A stretch of DNA of 64,000 bases, taken from NCBI GenBank assembly GCA_015665455.1, contig JADFAD010000001.1, forward strand, positions 124,001 to 188,000, written 5' to 3'. Positions within the stretch are counted from its first letter, which is position 1. Each line of letters starts with the position of its first letter. Positions 45,101 to 54,017 of the stretch are shown here, piece by piece. A model generated the notes under the pieces. The model worked only from the letters and a program-made list of their open reading frames with translations. It had not been told where the DNA came from and searched no databases. The translations under genes were made by a program, and so were the position numbers. The stretch is from Oceanospirillaceae bacterium (GTDB taxonomy: Bacteria > Pseudomonadota > Gammaproteobacteria > Pseudomonadales > Litoribrevibacteraceae).

Positions 45101-45149
45101 CCCAACAAAAAAGGCATCAGGATGATCTCCAGATGCCTTTTTTGTTGGG
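45101..45149. terminator. Long bidirectional hairpin terminator
   Basis: CCCAACAAAAAAGGCATC at 45101-45118 pairs with its reverse complement at 45132-45149. It separates lptG from the convergent RDD gene. Confidence 0.88.
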
Positions 45150-45161
45150 TTGAACGTGTTT

Positions 45162-45626
45162 TTATTTTTTCCCTTTTGGAATCACTGTCGTTCGGGTATT
45201 CGATAAACGTTCATGCCAAGTAAGCTGCTCTTTGTCGATTAAAACCCAAAGATACCCTAGGCCAAAACAACCGGCAGAAAGAAAAGCAAAAAGAAATCTA
45301 ATGAGGGCCTGTTGCAGAGAAATGGCTCGGCCATCAATGGTTTCTGCTCGAATTTTCCACGCTTTCATCCCTGCTGTTTGGCCTCCGCTGGTCCAGAATT
45401 TGGCAAAAAAAGTAAAAATTACAATAAATAACAGACTTTGGAATATTGGTCCGTTAACTTCTTCCATTCCATTAATGCCTGTAGCGATTAGCGCTACGGC
45501 GAATCCAAGACCAAGAACAATAAGGACGTCATAAACAATTGCTGCTACGCGAAGAATTAAATTCGCACTCGGTTTAATTGCTTTGACTGGATACGGTTGA
45601 GATAAATTTGGTTGCATAATTTCCAT
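45162..45626 (-). CDS. RDD family membrane protein
   Basis: A 154-residue protein with about three hydrophobic segments. It carries the family motifs LILRVAAIVYDVLIV (the Arg and Asp-Asp pattern is partly replaced) and GGQTAGMKAWKIRAE, ending in LTWHERLSNTRTTVIPK. RDD proteins are linked to ion or solute movement in some bacteria; this one is unassigned. It is convergent with lptG. Confidence 0.82.
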   Translation of the reverse strand: MEIMQPNLSQPYPVKAIKPSANLILRVAAIVYDVLIVLGLGFAVALIATGINGMEEVNGPIFQSLLFIVIFTFFAKFWTSGGQTAGMKAWKIRAETIDGRAISLQQALIRFLFAFLSAGCFGLGYLWVLIDKEQLTWHERLSNTRTTVIPKGKK

Positions 45627-45753
45627 TGACCATTAGAACAAGCGAAGTGCATTCTAATGGATAGATCGTGAGGGTTCAAAGCAACATGTTGCTTAAACCG
45701 TTTTGGATTCGGTGTAGAATGTTTTTATTTTAGGTTCCTTGAAAGGATTGTGT

Positions 45754-46992
45754 GTGACAGCTCGTTTGAAACCGTATTTGGTTGGTTTGTTTATTATCGC
45801 TTTTGTTCAATGGCTTCTTGAGACTCAAACCGGGTTCTTAAAAGGCTCCTTTGAGTTTTTAAAGTGGTCAGGGTATGGATTGTTAATCTTGACGCTAGTT
45901 GTGTCTGTGCATTTCAATCGACCTGTTTATGCGCATTTAATCGTTATTGTTGGTTTGCAATATTATTTAATTCAAAACTTTCTTCAGGTGTCATTAAATG
46001 AGGCGATTACTCAGGTTCTCTTTTTAACCCTCGCAGTTTGGTTTCCTTTGAGTGGGCTTTTGGTTTCTAACGTCCCAGCAAAACCAATGAAACATTGGTT
46101 TCAAGCTCTGATTGCGAGTATTTATTTAACACCGTTACTATGTATTGTCACCTTTTCTGATGCGATTTCAGCCAGTTATGTAGGGCTTACAGAAAGTGGT
46201 TTTGTTCCTGGGTTTTTATATGCTTTTTGGCCATCTGAAGGGTGGGTTGCGCCTGTCGGGGTCGTTTGTGCGTACGTTGTATTCTTAATGGCATCTTTGA
46301 CCCTTGTTCGTTTTAGAAAGGTTTCAGTTGTTCTCCCCTTGTTGATGGTCTTGCAATTGGTGTTGTTGATTCGGTTCCACTTGCCTTATGAATCGACGCT
46401 GATGTTCATTGCCGGGATCTTATTGGTTTTTGTGTATTTACTTCAGCAATCGTGGCAGTTGGTGTATTTAGATGAGTTAACTGGGTTACCTGGCCGTAGA
46501 GCCATGAATGAGTCGCTTCAAGGACTTGGGCGCCGCTATACGTTAGCAATGATGGATGTAGACCACTTCAAGAAATTCAATGACACCTACGGTCATGACA
46601 TTGGTGATCAAGTATTAAAAATGGTTGCGGCAAGAATTGGGGAAGTCGGAGGGGGAGGTAAGCCTTTCCGATACGGCGGAGAGGAATTTGCAATTGTATT
46701 TCAGGGGAAGGCATTAGGTGAAACCTTAGTTCATCTGGAGGCTGTACGGAATGCGATAGAAAACTATCAAATGACCATAAGACAACCTGATCGTCCGAAA
46801 GACAACCTTGAAGGCTCTAAAAAGCGCAGTCCCAAAGAGGATGCAGGTTCTGTGAAGCAAGTATCAGTCACGATCAGTATTGGCGCAGCGGAGCGATCGC
46901 AAGGTGAAAAAGACCCTAATCTTGTACTAAAAAATGCCGATAAGGTTCTGTACCAGGCAAAAGAAGCGGGCAGAAACTGTGTGTGTTATTAA
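45754..46992 (+). CDS. Membrane diguanylate cyclase (GGDEF) with an insertion
   Basis: A 412-residue protein with about seven N-terminal helices and a GGDEF domain whose active motif is RYGGEEF. GLPGRRAMNES and MMDVDHFKKFNDTYGHD begin the domain. The residues four positions before the motif (GKPF) do not form the RxxD inhibitory site, so product inhibition is probably absent. A charged insert of about 25 residues (DRPKDNLEGSKKRSPKEDAG) precedes the strand with SVTISIGAAE. I start at GTG 45754-45756, six bases after AAAGGA; a TTG five codons earlier has no ribosome-binding site. Confidence 0.88.
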   Translation: MTARLKPYLVGLFIIAFVQWLLETQTGFLKGSFEFLKWSGYGLLILTLVVSVHFNRPVYAHLIVIVGLQYYLIQNFLQVSLNEAITQVLFLTLAVWFPLSGLLVSNVPAKPMKHWFQALIASIYLTPLLCIVTFSDAISASYVGLTESGFVPGFLYAFWPSEGWVAPVGVVCAYVVFLMASLTLVRFRKVSVVLPLLMVLQLVLLIRFHLPYESTLMFIAGILLVFVYLLQQSWQLVYLDELTGLPGRRAMNESLQGLGRRYTLAMMDVDHFKKFNDTYGHDIGDQVLKMVAARIGEVGGGGKPFRYGGEEFAIVFQGKALGETLVHLEAVRNAIENYQMTIRQPDRPKDNLEGSKKRSPKEDAGSVKQVSVTISIGAAERSQGEKDPNLVLKNADKVLYQAKEAGRNCVCY

Positions 46993-47073
46993 TCTGTTAA
47001 ATCATTCATTCCCGTAAGCAAATTCACTTGCTTGGTCTAAAGTTATAAATAGATCGATTAGTTAGGTGAATCC

Positions 47074-48699
47074 ATGTCAGTTTTTTCTTCAAGCCTTTCC
47101 GCACGGCTCCTTACTGTGACCTTTGTAGGTACTCTTATTTCGCTTGTTATTGCACTTTGGGGCATGACAAACATTAATTCTTCTGTAAATGGTTATCGAG
47201 ACTTAATTTCAGTGGAGGTGGAGTCTGAGCGAACCATTGCGGCTATGAATTATGCTTTTAAGGTACAAGTTCAAGAATGGAAAAATGTTCTGATTAGAGG
47301 CCATGATTCTCAACAGTTGCAGAAGTATTGGGGGAAATTTCAAAAGAAGAGATCAGAGATAGAGTCGTTGTCCAAACATTTAAAAAGTATCTTGGAAAAT
47401 GAAGATGCGGCTCACTTAGTCGATGAGTTTATCAAAGCTTATTCAGAAGCAATCCCTAAATATGAAGCGGGTTATCGGTCTTTTCAAGACGCAGGGTTTG
47501 ATCATAAGGTGGGTGATAAGTCTGTAAAGGGAATTGATCGAGCGCCAGCAAAACTTTTGAGTCAAGCACAAGAAATAATCTCACAACTCGCTGAAGAAGA
47601 AAGTCAGCTTATGAACACCAATGCGTCTTCTGCGTTTACTTTATCCATTGTTGTTCTTTTGGTTGCTTCTTTTGCCGTATTAGCTTTACTGGTTTTCGGG
47701 TTTAATCGGGGGCTTATAAAACCAACGAAAGACTTGGAGTACTTTTTCAGTGAATTAGCCGATGGCGATTTAACGGTTCAGACGAGCATTCGAAGTCAGG
47801 ATGAGATTGGTCGGCTTGCTGCCTCTGCTCGTTCATTGCAAGTCTATTTAAGAGATGTGTCGGAGGGGTTAAACAACTCTGTTTCCAGTGTTGATCAAGC
47901 ATTTACTGAAATTAAGATGGCGTCGGGCCAAGTCTCGGATGCAGCGCAAGAGCAGAGTACCCGATCAGAAGCGGTAGCTTCAGCCGTTCATGAAATGTCG
48001 ACTGCGGCTCAGGAAATATCCTCCAATGCCACTCATGCTGCAGAAGCGGTTGATGAAACGCGTGATATTTCTGCTAAAGGCACGTTAATCATGCAGAGTA
48101 CGGTCGGTGGTATTAATCAACTTGCAGAAGAAATTGGAAATGCTTCACATGTAGTTCAGAAGCTAGAAGAAGAGTCTCAGAATATTGGGACAGTGCTGAG
48201 TGTTATTCAGGGTATTGCCGAGCAAACCAATTTACTTGCTTTGAATGCAGCCATTGAAGCTGCTCGGGCGGGAGAGCAGGGCCGAGGCTTCGCTGTGGTG
48301 GCGGATGAAGTGAGGACGTTAGCTCAGAGAACCCAAGACTCAACCACTGAAATTCAAGACATCATCGATAATATTCAAAAAGGTGCTCAGGCTGCGGTAT
48401 CCGCAATGGCCAGCGGTTCAGAAAGAACAGCAACGTCTGTATCACAAGTGAATGAAGCGGGCTCGGCGTTAGAACAAATTAATGAACAAGTTATGCGTAT
48501 TCACGATATGAACATGCAGATAGCTGCTGCTTCAGAGGAGCAAACTCAGGTCATTGATGAGATATCTTCAAACGTTAGAAGCATTTCGGACTTGTCTGTA
48601 AAAACATCAGAATATGCAACGCATGGCAAAGATTCATTAGCCTGCTTGGATAGCGTGAAAGAAGAACAAATCAAGTTGGCCAGCCGTTTGAGAACATAA
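47074..48699 (+). CDS. Methyl-accepting chemotaxis protein
   Basis: A 541-residue chemoreceptor. Transmembrane helix one is about residues 10-30, then a helical periplasmic four-helix-bundle ligand domain, helix two about residues 190-212, HAMP ([18 protein letters not shown]) and the signalling domain with the hairpin tip [20 protein letters not shown]. It lacks a C-terminal NWETF-type pentapeptide tether. The ligand is not predictable. It has its own terminator before the thiolase. Confidence 0.95.
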   Translation: MSVFSSSLSARLLTVTFVGTLISLVIALWGMTNINSSVNGYRDLISVEVESERTIAAMNYAFKVQVQEWKNVLIRGHDSQQLQKYWGKFQKKRSEIESLSKHLKSILENEDAAHLVDEFIKAYSEAIPKYEAGYRSFQDAGFDHKVGDKSVKGIDRAPAKLLSQAQEIISQLAEEESQLMNTNASSAFTLSIVVLLVASFAVLALLVFGFNRGLIKPTKDLEYFFSELADGDLTVQTSIRSQDEIGRLAASARSLQVYLRDVSEGLNNSVSSVDQAFTEIKMASGQVSDAAQEQSTRSEAVASAVHEMSTAAQEISSNATHAAEAVDETRDISAKGTLIMQSTVGGINQLAEEIGNASHVVQKLEEESQNIGTVLSVIQGIAEQTNLLALNAAIEAARAGEQGRGFAVVADEVRTLAQRTQDSTTEIQDIIDNIQKGAQAAVSAMASGSERTATSVSQVNEAGSALEQINEQVMRIHDMNMQIAAASEEQTQVIDEISSNVRSISDLSVKTSEYATHGKDSLACLDSVKEEQIKLASRLRT

Positions 48700-48719
48700 A
48701 ATGAACTAAGGTGCTTTAT

Positions 48720-48755
48720 AAATGCCTACATTCGAATAGAATGTGGGCATTTTTT
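48720..48755 (+). terminator. Chemoreceptor gene terminator
   Basis: AAATGCCTACATTC at 48720-48733 pairs with GAATGTGGGCATTT (one G-U), and a T run follows. It separates the receptor and thiolase transcripts. Confidence 0.83.
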
Positions 48756-48774
48756 ATGGATCGGAGAATTTGGA

Positions 48775-49956
48775 ATGAAAGATGTAGTGATAGTTTCAGC
48801 AGTACGTACAGCCATTGGTAGTTTCGGTGGTGGCTTGTCTAGCCTTTCTGCTGCGAAGTTAGGTGAGATTGTTATTTCTTCTGCATTGGAAAAGACAGGC
48901 ATTGCTTCCGATCAAGTTGACGAAGTTATTATGGGACAAGTGCTTACTGCAGGTTGCGGTCAGAACCCTGCTCGTCAAGCGTCGATTAATGCGGGTTTAG
49001 CAAACACAACACCAGCAATGACGATTAATAAAGTGTGTGGGTCTGGTTTAAAAGCGGTGCATATGGCGGTGCAAGCCATTCAGTGTGGTGATGCAGATAT
49101 CGTGATTGCTGGTGGGCAAGAAAGCATGAGCCAGTCGCCTCATGTACTTCCTAAGTCTCGTGACGGTCAGCGCATGGGTAATTGGAATATGGTCGACACC
49201 ATGGTGAACGATGGATTATGGGACGCGTTTAACGACTACCACATGGGGATTACGGCAGAAAACTTAGCTGAAAAGTTTGATATAAGCCGTGAAGCACAAG
49301 ATGAGTTTGCCGCAGCGTCTCAACAGAAAGCGGTTGCAGCGATTGAAGCCGGTAAATTCGTTGAGGAAATTGTGCCAGTATCGATCCCTCAGCGTAAGGG
49401 CGACCCTATTGTTGTGGATCAGGATGAGTGCCCTCGAGCAGGAACAACGGCAGAGAAACTGTCGGGCATGCGAGCTGCATTTAAGAAAGACGGTTCTGTG
49501 ACTGCTGCAAACGCCTCTTCATTGAATGATGGCGCAGCTGTTGTCGTTGTAATGAGCAAAGAAAAAGCAGAGGAACTTGGCTTGGAGCCATTGGCCATTA
49601 TTCGAGGCTATGCGAATGCTGGGGTTGCTCCTGAAATTATGGGAATAGGCCCTGTGACAGCGACGCAGCGCTGTTTGGAAAAAGCGGGGTGGTCCATTGA
49701 TGATCTGGACGTTGTGGAAGCAAACGAAGCATTTGCAGTGCAATCTTTATCTGTGGCAAAAGAATTGGGATGGGATGCAGAGAAAGTGAACGTCAATGGT
49801 GGTGCCATCGCTTTAGGCCATCCAATTGGTGCTTCAGGTTGTCGAATCCTAGTCAGTTTACTTCATGAGATGAAGCGTCAAGGTCAAGCGAAAGGTCTAG
49901 CTACTTTATGTATTGGTGGCGGTATGGGCGTTTCGTTGGCGGTTGAAACAGTTTAA
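48775..49956 (+). CDS. Acetyl-CoA acetyltransferase (thiolase)
   Basis: A 393-residue thiolase. The nucleophile Cys88 lies in [13 protein letters not shown] and the second catalytic pair in [14 protein letters not shown] and [11 protein letters not shown] (Cys near 379). Length and the [13 protein letters not shown] loop fit the biosynthetic type (condensing two acetyl-CoA), as for PhaA/AtoB, but degradative use cannot be excluded. GGAGAATTTGGA precedes the ATG. A terminator follows, so it is monocistronic. Confidence 0.94.
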   Translation: MKDVVIVSAVRTAIGSFGGGLSSLSAAKLGEIVISSALEKTGIASDQVDEVIMGQVLTAGCGQNPARQASINAGLANTTPAMTINKVCGSGLKAVHMAVQAIQCGDADIVIAGGQESMSQSPHVLPKSRDGQRMGNWNMVDTMVNDGLWDAFNDYHMGITAENLAEKFDISREAQDEFAAASQQKAVAAIEAGKFVEEIVPVSIPQRKGDPIVVDQDECPRAGTTAEKLSGMRAAFKKDGSVTAANASSLNDGAAVVVVMSKEKAEELGLEPLAIIRGYANAGVAPEIMGIGPVTATQRCLEKAGWSIDDLDVVEANEAFAVQSLSVAKELGWDAEKVNVNGGAIALGHPIGASGCRILVSLLHEMKRQGQAKGLATLCIGGGMGVSLAVETV

Positions 49957-50003
49957 GTTTTGCACTTATTATCTGAATTCAGGTTGTAAGTCGATTGATA
50001 TTA

Positions 50004-50048
50004 AATGCCCCAATACAAACCTTTCAATGTTTGTATTGGGGCATTTTT
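50004..50048 (+). terminator. Thiolase terminator
   Basis: AATGCCCCAATACAAAC at 50004-50020 pairs perfectly with 50029-50045, and a T tract follows. Confidence 0.9.
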
Positions 50049-50160
50049 GTTTGTTTATCATTGGTTGAGTTGAAATATGTAAGCAAAAACATAGGGTTAG
50101 GTGTTGGCTTAGAACTTGTATAGAAGAAGGTAGTGTTGCAAATTATTTAGGGAGTTAATT

Positions 50161-51057
50161 ATGCACAGTACTCAAACCATTGCTTTTTTCTTACTGGTGT
50201 TTTGTGGCGTCAGTACCTCTTTTCTGATGATTTTATACTTTTCAACGTCCTATTCTAAGAAGTCTTTACAGCGAAAATCCCTTAGAAACTATGAGCTTGT
50301 TTTAACGCTGATTCGACTTATTCAGCAACACAGGGGGTTAAGCCAAGGGGTTATTTCAGGTGAAAAAGCGTTATTTGATCGTCTGAATGAAGTCCAAGTT
50401 AGTATCTCGCGTTCAATTGATGAATTAAGTGCTTACTTAATTGGTGGTTCAAATGAACGTTGGGTCAGTTTTCTGGATCACTGGGCTAGATTGAGTCATA
50501 AATCTGTGACGGTGGAAGGAGAAGACAGTTTTAAACAACATAATCAAATGATCAGTAACTTGATGTACTTGTCAGAAGATATTTGTCTCAATTCTGACTT
50601 AGGGCATGGAGATTCTTTGGGCGCAAACCCTAGCTTTTGGCACGAGTTGCTGGTGCTTTCTGAAAGTTTAGGGCAATCAAGAGCCTTAGGAACTGCCGTA
50701 CTCATACGGGGTGATATCAATTATATAGAGCAAATTCGAGCTAAGTTATCGGTCGATCGCATTGAGCATCAATTGTCGTTTTTACAAAAGGGTATGCCGT
50801 TAGATGATTTTATTATCATCAAGGAACGGATTGAGCCTGTACTTGGCGTCCTGAAACGATTTTTAGTCGATGCCTCAGAAAGCGATTTCAGTGGGCAGGA
50901 GTTCTTTGCCATAGCAACTTCGGCAATCGTTTCCGTGTCAGACTTACTTGAGCAAGGAATACAGGAAATAAAGCGCGAACTAGGTTGTGGATCATCGTCA
51001 GACCGTCAACGTTCCAGGTTTAGTTGCCAAAGAGAGCCGAGACTTTCTATGTCCTGA
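50161..51057 (+). CDS. Single-helix membrane protein with NIT-like sensor domain
   Basis: A 298-residue protein with an N-terminal transmembrane helix (about residues 8-30) and a helical domain. The segment LIRLIQQHRGLSQGVISGEK resembles the first helix of NIT (nitrate/nitrite-sensing) domains, which read LQxERGxSxGYL-like. A matching later helix is SLGQSRALGTAVLIRG. There is no HAMP, kinase, GGDEF or methyl-accepting output domain, so it may be a partner subunit or a decayed receptor. AGGGAG precedes the ATG. Its last 11 bases overlap the convergent gene at 51047. Confidence 0.65.
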   Translation: MHSTQTIAFFLLVFCGVSTSFLMILYFSTSYSKKSLQRKSLRNYELVLTLIRLIQQHRGLSQGVISGEKALFDRLNEVQVSISRSIDELSAYLIGGSNERWVSFLDHWARLSHKSVTVEGEDSFKQHNQMISNLMYLSEDICLNSDLGHGDSLGANPSFWHELLVLSESLGQSRALGTAVLIRGDINYIEQIRAKLSVDRIEHQLSFLQKGMPLDDFIIIKERIEPVLGVLKRFLVDASESDFSGQEFFAIATSAIVSVSDLLEQGIQEIKRELGCGSSSDRQRSRFSCQREPRLSMS

Positions 51058-53917
51058 TTTCGGCTTTGTGATGTTTGAAAAATTCAAGGATTTGATCGTT
51101 AGCAAGGGGTTTTGAATACAAATAGCCTTGAGCTTCGTCGCAGAGGTATTCTTTTAGAAAGGCAGACTGTTGCTCTGTTTCGACGCCTTCTGCGATCACT
51201 TTTAATCCCATTTGGTGGGCCAAAGCAATGGTTGATGTCGCTATGGCTGCCCCTCCTTCACCCGTCAATATGTCATCTACAAAGCTCTTGTCAATTTTGA
51301 GCTTGTCGATAGAAAAACGCTTTAGGTAGCTTAGAGATGAATAACCGGTGCCAAAATCATCAATAGCAATGTAGATACCTAATGATTTGAGTTCTTTTAG
51401 GGTCTCTATCGTCACTTCAATGTTCTCGATGGCGATGCCTTCAGTGATCTCTAACTCTAAATTATGGGCAGGTAAGTTATGTTCTTTCAGCGCATTTTTC
51501 ACTTGGCTTACAATATTTGATCGATGGAACTGCTTTGCTGATAGGTTCACTGCGACACGGCCAAATTGGTAACCTTGGTCGAGCCACTCTCGTGCTTGCC
51601 GACAAGACTCCATGAGTACCCATTCGCCCAATTGAAGGATCAATCCGCTTTCTTCGGCAAGAGGAATAAAATCACCAGGCGATATCATGCCTTTTTCAGT
51701 ATGTATCCAGCGAACGAGACTTTCTAAACCAATAATTGATTCATTCTCAAGCGAGATCTGAGGCTGGTAGTGAAGAATAAACCCCTGCTCTTGAAGTGCC
51801 TTATGCATGTCATTTTCAAGAATTAAGAGCTCAACGGCGCGGTTGTTTATTTCTTTGGTGTAGAACTGGTAATTATTTTTACCTTTCTCTTTTACCTGAT
51901 ACATAGCACTGTCAGCGCAGCGTAATAGTTCGTCGCCTTGTTCTCCGTCATCAGGGTATATGCTAATGCCTATGCTGGCGGTGCTGTGTAAATCATGGTT
52001 TTCTATGCGAATGGGCTTTGATATTGCTTGAAGAAGTTTATTGGCGACTAAGATAACATCATGATTATCGTTGATGTCTTCCAGTAAAACGACAAATTCA
52101 TCACCACCTAATCGTGCAAAAGTGTCCGATTGACGCATGGTTTTACAGGATCGGTTGGCAATGCACTTCAAGAATTGGTCACCCACTTCATGTCCTAGGC
52201 TGTCATTGATGTTTTTAAATCGATCTAAATCGAGTAACAATACAGCAAGCTTGTAATTCTCCCTCGATGCTCTACTTATTGCGTGTTTTAATCGATCGTT
52301 ATATAAAAGTCGGTTAGGTAGACCTGTTAGCGTGTCATGGTGTGCTAAATGCTTAAGATGTGATTCGTGCTTCAACAGTTTATCTTGGGCGACCCTTGTT
52401 TCCGTGATGTCTTGAATTGCACCTACGATGGTTTTAGAGCCAAGTTCATTCAGTTTGACATGCCCCTGTACTCGAAGCCATTGAAGTTGATTATCTTGGA
52501 TTACTTTTAAATTAAGGTCGAGAGGCTCTTCTGTTTCTAACGTTATTTCTGCAGACTTCTTGAATAGGTATCTATGCTCTTCATGAAACATGTTTGCAAG
52601 AGCCTCTAAGTTACTTTGATTCGACGTTAAATTTAAAATGGACACCGTTTCTTGGGTAAAATAAATTGTATCATCGGATAGCATTTCCCAGCCCCCGACT
52701 TTTGCGAGTTTTCCTGTTTCTGTTAGAAGTTGTTTACTGTGATTTAATTTCTCCATAGTTTCTTTTTGCCTGCTGATGTCCCTTACTAACAGCCAGAGCG
52801 CAACGGGTTTTCCAAGTTCGTTTAGATGTAGACATTGGCGAATATTGACTGGGAACGCAGTGCCGTCAATGTGGAGAAGTTCTTTTTCGTACTCTTGGCA
52901 GGGAAGACGTTGTTCGACCTGAACGTCTCGAAGCATTTGGTCTTTGTTTAACCAGTTCTTAGGCGTTACATCTTGTAGAGAACTTTCGAGGACATTTTCC
53001 CATTTTCGACCAAGCATGATGCAGTAGGTTTCGTTGGCATCTAAACATTGGCCAGTCAAATCATAGTAGGCAATGCCATCTGCGTTGGTTTCAAAGAGCG
53101 TTCGGTATCGACGTTCAGACTCTTTTAGTGCACCTTCTACTACCATTTGATCGGTAATGTCGTATTGGATACCGATGAAGTGTGTGACTTCACCAAGGCC
53201 GTTACTTACAGGAGAGATCGAAAGTTCGTTCCAAAACATTTCTCCTGACTTTTTATAATTCCTAAGTACGGTCTTACAGTCGGTGCCGTGCTCAAGTGCT
53301 TCTCTGATGATTGGTATGGCTCTTTGATCTCTATCTTCACTTTGGAGAAAACGGCAGTTTTTTCCTAATATCTCTTGAACGTCATAACCGGTAAGCTTTG
53401 AAAACGCTTGGTTACTGTAAATAATCGGTTGGTTAGTTAAGCGTGCGTCTGAAATTGTAACCCCATGCTGAGCGGCTTCTAGAGCTCTTGAGAGTAAATA
53501 CATGAATGAGCTGTCTGTCTCGGGTTCAGCCACGGATAGATGAACTAAGATTAATTCCGGTTGTTGAAGAGACGTCTGAGAATCCGATTCAGGACTGGTA
53601 CTTGTTAAGTTAAATTTTATAGGGCTTGCACTGACATTGAGCTCGCAATTACCGAGGTTGATTTTATTCTGGAAATTCCCTGCCTTGAGTGAATATTTAA
53701 ATTCTTTTTTGATCGTGTTTAGCTCAGGAATTAAATCAAATAAAGGCTTATTAACAAATGCGTTTAAGCAGCGCTGTAAAGAATGCTCTTTACTAGAAAT
53801 AGACGCGACACGGGTAGTGATTAGATCAATGACGATTGAGATATGATCTATTTGCCTAAGGTATGCCGCTAAAAGGGGTTGATCAACATCCTTGTCTGTT
53901 GGCATGGATGGTTGCAT
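51047..53917 (-). CDS. LOV-PAS-PAS-GGDEF-EAL protein (putative light-responsive c-di-GMP enzyme)
   Basis: A 956-residue cytoplasmic protein. An N-terminal part of about 135 residues is unassigned. A LOV domain (about 140-265) follows with the flavin motif GKNCRFLQ; Cys188 is the adduct-forming position, and NYKKSGEMFWNELSISPV and THFIGIQYDIT are matching LOV strands. Two more PAS domains follow. GGDEF is canonical (RLGGDEF, 604-608) with an RxxD site (RQSD). The EAL domain reads ESL at 732-734, with catalytic-region DDFGTGYSSL and AEGVET intact. I start at the ATG after AGGA; an upstream TTG is unlikely. It overlaps its convergent neighbour by 11 bases. Confidence 0.9.
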   Translation of the reverse strand: MQPSMPTDKDVDQPLLAAYLRQIDHISIVIDLITTRVASISSKEHSLQRCLNAFVNKPLFDLIPELNTIKKEFKYSLKAGNFQNKINLGNCELNVSASPIKFNLTSTSPESDSQTSLQQPELILVHLSVAEPETDSSFMYLLSRALEAAQHGVTISDARLTNQPIIYSNQAFSKLTGYDVQEILGKNCRFLQSEDRDQRAIPIIREALEHGTDCKTVLRNYKKSGEMFWNELSISPVSNGLGEVTHFIGIQYDITDQMVVEGALKESERRYRTLFETNADGIAYYDLTGQCLDANETYCIMLGRKWENVLESSLQDVTPKNWLNKDQMLRDVQVEQRLPCQEYEKELLHIDGTAFPVNIRQCLHLNELGKPVALWLLVRDISRQKETMEKLNHSKQLLTETGKLAKVGGWEMLSDDTIYFTQETVSILNLTSNQSNLEALANMFHEEHRYLFKKSAEITLETEEPLDLNLKVIQDNQLQWLRVQGHVKLNELGSKTIVGAIQDITETRVAQDKLLKHESHLKHLAHHDTLTGLPNRLLYNDRLKHAISRASRENYKLAVLLLDLDRFKNINDSLGHEVGDQFLKCIANRSCKTMRQSDTFARLGGDEFVVLLEDINDNHDVILVANKLLQAISKPIRIENHDLHSTASIGISIYPDDGEQGDELLRCADSAMYQVKEKGKNNYQFYTKEINNRAVELLILENDMHKALQEQGFILHYQPQISLENESIIGLESLVRWIHTEKGMISPGDFIPLAEESGLILQLGEWVLMESCRQAREWLDQGYQFGRVAVNLSAKQFHRSNIVSQVKNALKEHNLPAHNLELEITEGIAIENIEVTIETLKELKSLGIYIAIDDFGTGYSSLSYLKRFSIDKLKIDKSFVDDILTGEGGAAIATSTIALAHQMGLKVIAEGVETEQQSAFLKEYLCDEAQGYLYSKPLANDQILEFFKHHKAEIRT

Positions 53918-54017
53918 TCCTTTATCCTGAACTGTTGCTATTTTGTACAACTATAGATGATTTTTAGCTCAATGTTAGGATAATTAACCATACGCTTTAA
54001 GCTGCTCTTAGTAGGTG

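Noticed and set aside
45101-45149. Terminal inverted repeats of a mobile element
   Set aside because: The arms are 13 bases apart and include an A/T run typical of a bidirectional terminator, and no transposase or target duplication is present.
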